DNA of 64,000 nucleotides from Cryptomeria japonica. Its lineage: Eukaryota > Streptophyta > Pinopsida > Cupressales > Cupressaceae. Within the stretch, counting starts at the first letter, position 1; the number at the start of each line of letters is the position of its first letter. Location of the stretch: contig NC_081414.1 in NCBI RefSeq assembly GCF_030272615.1, forward strand, positions 781,860,119 through 781,924,118, written 5' to 3'. The translations under genes were made by a program, and so were the position numbers. The notes beneath the pieces are model-generated. The model was not told the origin of the DNA, did no database searches, and worked only from the letters and a program-made list of their open reading frames with translations. Below, piece by piece: positions 58,600-64,000 of the stretch.

Positions 58600-59717
58600 T
58601 GAACATTATTGAGCTCTCATGCAACCTAAGGTAATCAAAATCTTGCTAGCACTATTTGTGCAAAGTGATCAAGCAGTGTGATAGTGGTGATTGGCAACCC
58701 TAGAGGAGAAGGTATTCAAACCTTGTATTTGAAAAAATTATTTGAAGTCCATCAAGGAAGCTTCCCTGTCGACTCATGTGTTAGTTGATGCAATTAAAGA
58801 ACCACAACCTGAGTTCAAGATGCATCTTATGAAGGCTAGAGAGATCGACATGACCAGTGCCCTATCATCTATGCCCTCTAGTGTGTTACTGGTTGAAGAT
58901 ATTTGCTCCTTCATCCATTGCAAGCTTGAAGAACTTAGAGATAAATTTATTTGAAATGAATTCAAAGGGATATATGATCATGATATGTTGTATGTTGATG
59001 GCAGAACATTTGCATTTTGAAGAACAAGGTTTTGTCGAATGTTGTTTATTTTCTCGATCAATGTCATGTCGATTGGGTCAGGTATGTGTTAAGAAGAGTA
59101 CATGATCAATTTCTATGGTTGGAAGCTGAAGCATCAATCAAGATCACATAGGATGTGATTCAAAGAGTAATAGGGTTTAGCGCAACCAATGAAACACTAA
59201 CCCTAAGAACAATATCATCCACTGAAGTCATTCAGTTGACTCAATCCTAATGTGATTGGAGAGAAATGACAATCACTCACATTGAGGACACAAAAGTGAG
59301 GTTTGCTTCTGCAAAGTTGGGTTATAGGGTCTATCAATGAAGCCACATGAATAGTGTGCCAAGTGGTGCTATTCATGCAGCCTATCAAAACATCAAGGAT
59401 AATGCAACATATGATATTTGTGAGATGATTAGAAGTCAATTTCTAGTGGACATGGAGCAAATTAAGAAGGACAAGAAGCAATCATTCAAGTATGGTTCAT
59501 TACTGGTATGTATATTCTTCTATGTTAAAAATTTATTTCCTAGTAAGGGAAATGTAGTATGGTCTAAAGATAAACCTATCTTGGTTCAGATAGGTGAAAT
59601 GAATAGAGATTTAGGTGATAAATTTGGAGAAACAATGTGGGGTTATTTTAAAGAATTCCAAACTAGAATGCACAAAAGAGAGAGAATCGCAACTGGTATA
59701 GTTCAAAAGTACAAGGA
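58600..59717 (+). pseudogene. Unrecognised decayed coding region of element 4, cut by the gypsy insertion
   Basis: A first open piece runs KSIKEASLSTHVLVDAIKEP ... LEELRDKFI (58742-58954), followed by frame changes and stops. A second open piece starts at about 59347 (SGAIHAAYQNIKDNATYDIC, then KYGSLLVCIFFYVKNLF) and runs without a stop into the gypsy LTR at 59718. No catalytic motif is recognised. The position after gag and the absence of pol suggest an accessory frame of a non-autonomous element. Confidence 0.45.
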
Positions 59718-61306
59718 TGGTGTAGGAGCACCCTTCCAAGCTCTCCCTCCTTCTTGTTATGTTGGTATTATGCTTCTCATGAAGCCATTGTAAATAAAAT
59801 AATGAGCTAAGTGCTCATAGGTCCTAGTTAGGGTCCTAGGGTAGATCTTAGGGGTCATAAGTCAAGATTGAGATTTTCTTGAAAATGAAGGGTATGTGTG
59901 TCTTTGTGGTGCTTAGGGGTCCTTCATAGACAGGTGGTGTCCTTAGGTTGGCCCATTGTGAGTCTAGGAGTCATGAAGAGAAACATTGGGAAAGTTGCTC
60001 AAAAGTTACATGACAACTTTTAAAAGTTGTCAAGCAACTTTTCCACCAGGAGGTCTAAATCCTTAGTTTTGTGTGGACAACCCTAATATGGGCACATAGA
60101 CCAAGGAAAAGGTGGTCTAAGTATTTGAAAACCCTAAATGCATGGGTTGGATGTCAGAGATTGTATGGCCCAAGCAAGAAGAGCTTGACTGTCACTGTTT
60201 GTTGGTTACCAGTCAGATTGAATGAAGTTACTGGGCAAGTAAATAGATTGAACTGCATGCAAAACTATGTGAAATGTCTTTTATGGTGTATATTTCTTCA
60301 TTTTGAGTGATTATATTATCTTTTTATTTATTGGTTGAGTGTGTTTGTAAATAATTTGTAAGTTGTAGTCTCACTACCTAGTTCTGGACTAGTTTGTGCA
60401 AATGAAGTCTTAACTCCATTCCCTATTGTGGAACCACCATGAAACCATGGGGAATGGATGTGAAGACCCTATACTATAGTCCCAAGAAAGAAGGGCCCTT
60501 GGAAATGCAAGGAGGCCAAGCAAAGACCCACTCCTAGGAGAGACTAGACAGTGCACAGTTAGGAGAGGTCAAATTGCAGAGGTCTTGAAGAGCAAGGTTG
60601 GTCAGAGGAGAGTGCACCCATTGGAGGAGGTGCAGAGGAGTGTGTGAAGCATCATTGGTGTGAAGGAGGAGTCACCACCAATCCAAAAATGGTGTCTAGA
60701 ACACAAAACAACCACTGTGACCCAGGAAGACCTTGAAAACCCTCACGAAACCCTTAAAAACCCCAAAATTCGCCCAAGGCACTATACGGCCACTTGGAGG
60801 CCTAAAACCTAAAAAATCCTTGAGTCCTTGCCAAATGAATGGTAGTCCATTTTGGGAGTTTTGGTTTTTTGTGCATTGTTTGTGAGAGGGGGCCCTAGAA
60901 GACCAGTTAGGAGGCCTAATTGGTCCTAATCCTTGTAGCCCTATTTGAAGGCAAAAACCCAAATTTGTGAAATCAGTAAGGGGTTGAAGGCTTGAAACCT
61001 CTTGGGGGCTCATGAATGGGTGGAAAAACCATGAAATAGACCTGATACAACCTTGCTAAGACCTTGGAAGGTGTGGAACAAGCCTAGCCCTTATTAGCCA
61101 TAGTAAGGGGTTTTGAGTCTCATGAGTAGGTGAGACCTTAGGAGCAACATTGCAACTCATTGGTGGGTGGATTGGGCATGGTCAAGGGATTCCTCAAGAA
61201 AAGAGAAGTCCTAGAGACACTAGGGTGTGTACAAAACACCAGGTGATCCAAGGAAAGGATCCAAGAGCATAGACTAGACTATTATATATGTAACCCCATC
61301 CCATCA
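59718..61306 (+). repeat. 5' LTR of the gypsy element
   Basis: Starts TGGTGTAGGAGCACCC and ends CCCATCCCATCA; 1589 bp. The start was set by comparison with the solo LTR at 47186, whose GTATT duplications fix the ends. A later TGTTGG at 59760 looked like the start, but similarity between the two copies continues upstream of it. Confidence 0.87.
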
Positions 61307-61307
61307 G

Positions 61308-61321
61308 ATTGGTATCAGAGC
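61308..61321 (+). other. Primer-binding site of the gypsy element
   Basis: ATTGGTATCAGAGC, one base after the LTR, complementary to initiator tRNA-Met. Confidence 0.88.
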
Positions 61322-61385
61322 AAGTAAAAGACTTGTTGGACTATGTATGTCTCTATATACTGGTGAATCAATAGGGGAGAGTACA

Positions 61386-62560
61386 ATGGTTACTAATGCA
61401 GAGCTGGCTAGAGAGGTGGAAGAGTAGAAGGAGAAAAATAGACTCCTTGAAGAAGCTGTGAGTGAGATGAGGGATAAACTATAGGAAGTGGTGGATCAGA
61501 GGACACAAGGACCTTGGGATGAAGACACCAAGGGTAAAGGCAAGAAAAATATAGACATAGATGATATTATCCCTGAACTAGATCCCTTGTTCAATGAAGA
61601 ACCATTTGTGAAAGCTATTAAGGCTTTGAACACTAAGGCTTTTGAAGGATTGCCACATTTCAGTGGAAGGATGGATATAGATACTGTTATGGAATGGATT
61701 GAGGGCATGGAAAACCACTTTGAGTGTGAAGGAGTGACAGAGGCTCAAAAGGTTAAAGTTGCCAAATCAAGATTAAGGGGAGCAACTTTGACATGGTGGA
61801 AGTACCTGCAAGAAGAAAGAGTTAGTATGGGGAAGCTACCTATTGCAAATTGGAAAGCTATGGTGGGTAAGATTAAGGAGAACTACTTACCAGAGGATTA
61901 TGAAGTCCAACTTCATAAGAAGAGACAAGGATTGAAGTAGAAGGATCTTGATGTGGCCTCCTACACAAAGGAGTTTCAAAAGCTATGTCTTAGGTCCAAA
62001 GTCCAAGAAGATGAATCCATTAAGGTGGCTAGGTATCTAAGTAGCCTAAAGTGGAACATTCAAGAGGAGATAAGCCTATGGACTCCTACTACTATCTAGA
62101 AGTGTCATCAGCTTGCTGCCAAGGTAGAAGAGAGGAACAAAAGGAAAGGAGACTCCAATAATAAGGGTAGAGGCAGAGGTAGAGATCAAATGAACCACCG
62201 GGGTGGTTACCAAAGCAAGTCAAATGAGCAGAGGAACCAAGGAGAAGCCAAGTTGACTGAACATGGTAGTGAAACCAATCTCAGAGGAGGACATTCTATA
62301 GGATGAGGTGCACAAGGTTGTCCAAATAGGGACAGAGGTACCGATGGAGGTAACTCCTATTTTGCAACAATGAAATGCTACAATTGTGGACAATTGGGAC
62401 ACCCAGCTTATAGATGTCCTGACAAGCCTACATCATCAAGCAGTGGAAAGAGGGTTGCTTATACACATGAAGACTCTTCAAGCAGCAAGACACCGGATGT
62501 GGACCAGATTGAATTAGAAGTTGGTGAGAATCTAATGTTCAATAGGATTTTGATCAGATA
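61386..62560 (+). pseudogene. gag: Gypsy gag
   Basis: The ATG at 61386 starts MVTNAELAREVEE; two TAGs follow soon after (both best read as former CAG). The open stretch 61488-61940 carries the gag domain of the Retrotrans_gag family: FEGLPHFSGRMDIDTVMEWI, LRGATLTWWKYL and NWKAMVGKIKENYLP. Further stops lie after QGLK and near 62097 and 62306. The CCHC knuckle CYNCGQLGHPAYRC is intact at about 62373-62414. The frame is the same from 61386 to 62560. Confidence 0.85.
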
Positions 62561-63120
62561 GCCGGTTAAGGAGGAACCCAAACATAGGAGAGCATTGTTT
62601 AGGGTGAGATGCAAGATTCTTGGTAAGGTGTGCAAGGTGATAGTTGAATCAGGCTGAACTGACAAAATCATCTCAGAAGAGGCAGTTAGGAAGTTGAAAC
62701 TCACAAGTATACCCCACACTAACCCATACAAGGTGACATGGTTGAATCATGAGCAGAGTGTGTTAGTCAATGAACAAACTTGGGTAGAGTTTTCTATTGG
62801 AGGATACAAGGATAAGATCCTTTGTGATGTGTTACCTATGGATGCATCTCACTTATTGCTATGAAGACCCTGGAAATTTGATAGGAAGGTGATTTATGAT
62901 GGAGAGGAGAACTCCATTTCCTTTAAGAAGGACAACAAGACCTTCAAGATTCAATCTTTGACAGAGAATCAAGAGGGAACTTCAAAGACACCTAGTGTTT
63001 TATTGGCTATTGGTAAAGAGTTCTTAAACTTGCTACATGAGGAGGAGATAGTGAAGTGTGCCATCTTTGTGAAACCAAAGGAGGAAGAAGACAAGTTGCA
63101 GGAAGAAGTAGCCAAGGAGG
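62561..63120 (+). pseudogene. pol: Gypsy protease region
   Basis: Retropepsin-like sequence: RVRCKILGKVCKVIVESG, where the family has D-S-G, so the catalytic Asp is Glu, and the next codon after Gly is a TGA stop. It continues TDKIISEEAVRKLKL and, later, RPWKFDRKVIYDG, the conserved end of the gypsy protease. A stop precedes RPW. The following linker is Glu-rich and ends with stops near 63130, where the frame shifts into RT. Confidence 0.8.
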
Positions 63121-63621
63121 TAAGGCAATAGTGAGTGATGGAACACCTGCAACGCTCCCACCAAGAAGGCCTATAAGCCATCAAATAGACTATGTTCCTA
63201 GTGCATCCTTACCTAACAAGGCTACATATAAGATCACACCTGATCAAAATAAGGAGGTAGCAAGACAAGTGCAAGAGTTATTAGAACAAGGACTGATTAA
63301 GAAGAGCATCAACCCATGTGCAGTCCCGGTAGTGCTAGCATCAAAGAAGGGAAGTAAGTGGAGACTTTGCACTGACTCAAAGGAAATCAATAGGATCACC
63401 ATAAGGTATAGGTTTCATATTCCTAGAATAGAGGATCTAATGGATTGTTTAGGAGGGGCTATGTATTTTACCAAGCTAGGCCTTAAAAGTGGTTATCACC
63501 ATATAAGAATTAAGGAGGGTGATGAGTGGAAGATTGCTTTTAAAACCATAGAGGGATTGTATGAATGGCTTGTGATACCATTTGGACTCACCATTGCTCC
63601 AAGCACCTTCATGAGGTTGAT
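63121..63621 (+). pseudogene. pol: Gypsy reverse transcriptase, N-terminal part only
   Basis: LPPRRPISHQIDYVPSASLP, then LLEQGLIKKSINPCAVPVVL, KWRLCTDSKEINRITI, PRIEDLMDCLGGA and SGYHHIRIKEGDEWKIAFKT. Where gypsy RT has F-x-K-I-D-L, the sequence is FTKLGL, so the first catalytic Asp is Gly. Homology ends after FMRLI; the YxDD motif, RNase H and integrase are missing from the window. Confidence 0.87.
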
Positions 63622-64000
63622 TGTGGGGCCCTACCTCGACTCAGTTTGACATTTTCAGTTATTTGCATATTGAGACTATTATGGATGCTTTATTTTATGC
63701 TTTATGGATTTAGAACCTATATGATTCCATGATTTGGATCACATTGACATATGTTGATGCTTTATTTTATGCTTGATGATTATGAAACTTTGTATGTTGC
63801 TAGAATAGAATTACTTTGAAATGGTGAATGGCATTATTAGAAATTGCAGGACTTCATTTTGATGATAGAAAAATGATGCTTATTTTATGAATAGTTCAAT
63901 TTTGAGAATTATGATAATTGCTTATGTGGAATCGAATTTGAATGAATGAGATATTGAATTATTATTGTCAAATGTATGAGTGTTTGATGTGAAATGAAAT
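63622..64000 (+). other. Unassigned sequence after the RT break, possibly a nested LTR start
   Basis: Begins TGTGGGGCCCTACCTCGACT exactly where RT similarity stops. TG at the break and a regular AT-rich body (GATGCTTTATTTTATGCTT twice) would fit the 5' end of another LTR, but no second copy, PBS or duplication is visible. Confidence 0.3.

Larger units (their letters stand above)
56840..59717 (+). mobile_element. Internal region of LTR element 4, no pol seen
   Basis: PBS, a gag-like gene with a coiled coil and five zinc-knuckle units, a GGGGGAG purine stretch near 58298, then a decayed unrecognised coding region up to the gypsy insertion at 59718. No protease, integrase or RT is found in the visible part, so the element may be non-autonomous. 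The 3' part is outside the window or lost. Confidence 0.65.
59718..63621 (+). mobile_element. Ty3/gypsy LTR retrotransposon, 5' LTR to partial RT
   Basis: 5' LTR (59718-61306), PBS, gag with one CCHC knuckle, retropepsin-like region and the start of RT in gypsy order. RT homology stops near 63621, before the YxDD motif, where unrelated sequence begins. The left flank AAGGA lies in element 4. Confidence 0.85.

Noticed and set aside
59760-59770. TGTTGG as the start of the gypsy LTR
   Set aside because: Similarity between the solo LTR and this LTR continues about 40 bp upstream, and the exact GTATT duplications around the solo copy place the start at TGG (59718 here).

Overview
This window reads as repeat-rich nuclear DNA of a plant, most likely one with a large genome. 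A gymnosperm is possible, but the sequence does not prove it. The plant signs are Copia elements with initiator-tRNA-Met primer sites, L1-type LINEs with a DUF4283 ORF1 and a C-terminal RNase H, tRNA-derived SINEs and degenerate TTTAGGG-like tracts. I found no intact host gene. Almost everything is a transposable element or its remains, at several stages of decay and nesting.

Layout. 1-1325: no recognisable gene. 1326-8054: complete but dead Copia element 1 (minus strand) with both LTRs, PBS and PPT. 8871-14420: 5'-truncated Copia element 2 (plus). Its pol stays in one reading frame but carries 13 in-frame stops, and its protease active site is deleted. About 14431-19984: Copia element 3 (minus) with its 5' LTR but without its 3' end. 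About 20230-26240: a near full-length degenerate L1-type LINE (minus) with DUF4283, endonuclease, reverse transcriptase, zf-RVT and RNase H.

27222-42766 is the most remarkable object: a 15.5-kb Mutator-like (MULE-like) foldback element. It has diverged terminal inverted repeats of about 200 bp and a perfect 9-bp target duplication, TAGTGGGAG. A diverged tandem duplicate of the target at 43.7 kb acts as an empty-site control. Inside are a three-exon small gene with phase-consistent introns (apparently captured host sequence), an 84-bp satellite with a hairpin core in both orientations, and a giant palindrome with arms of about 4.3 kb. The palindrome is built from CT/GA microsatellites and a 20-bp motif array around an unrelated spacer of about 750 bp. 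No transposase is visible.

42776-55472: the duplicated target unit, AT-rich DNA with two related SINEs (one with a perfect 13-bp target duplication), an RNase H fragment, a solo LTR with GTATT duplication sitting inside a decayed unrecognised coding region, a tandem duplication, TTAGGG-like tracts and a 5'-truncated LINE (minus). From 55473 the right edge is a nest. The LINE is interrupted by LTR element 4, which has a gag with five zinc-knuckle units and no pol seen. Element 4 is interrupted at 59718 by a Ty3/gypsy element, whose RT is interrupted near 63622 by what may be another LTR.

No genes here work together as a pathway. Each element encodes, or once encoded, its own replication proteins, and nearly all are broken by stops, frameshifts or loss of catalytic residues. 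All boundaries and homologies were read by eye; no alignment or database search was run.
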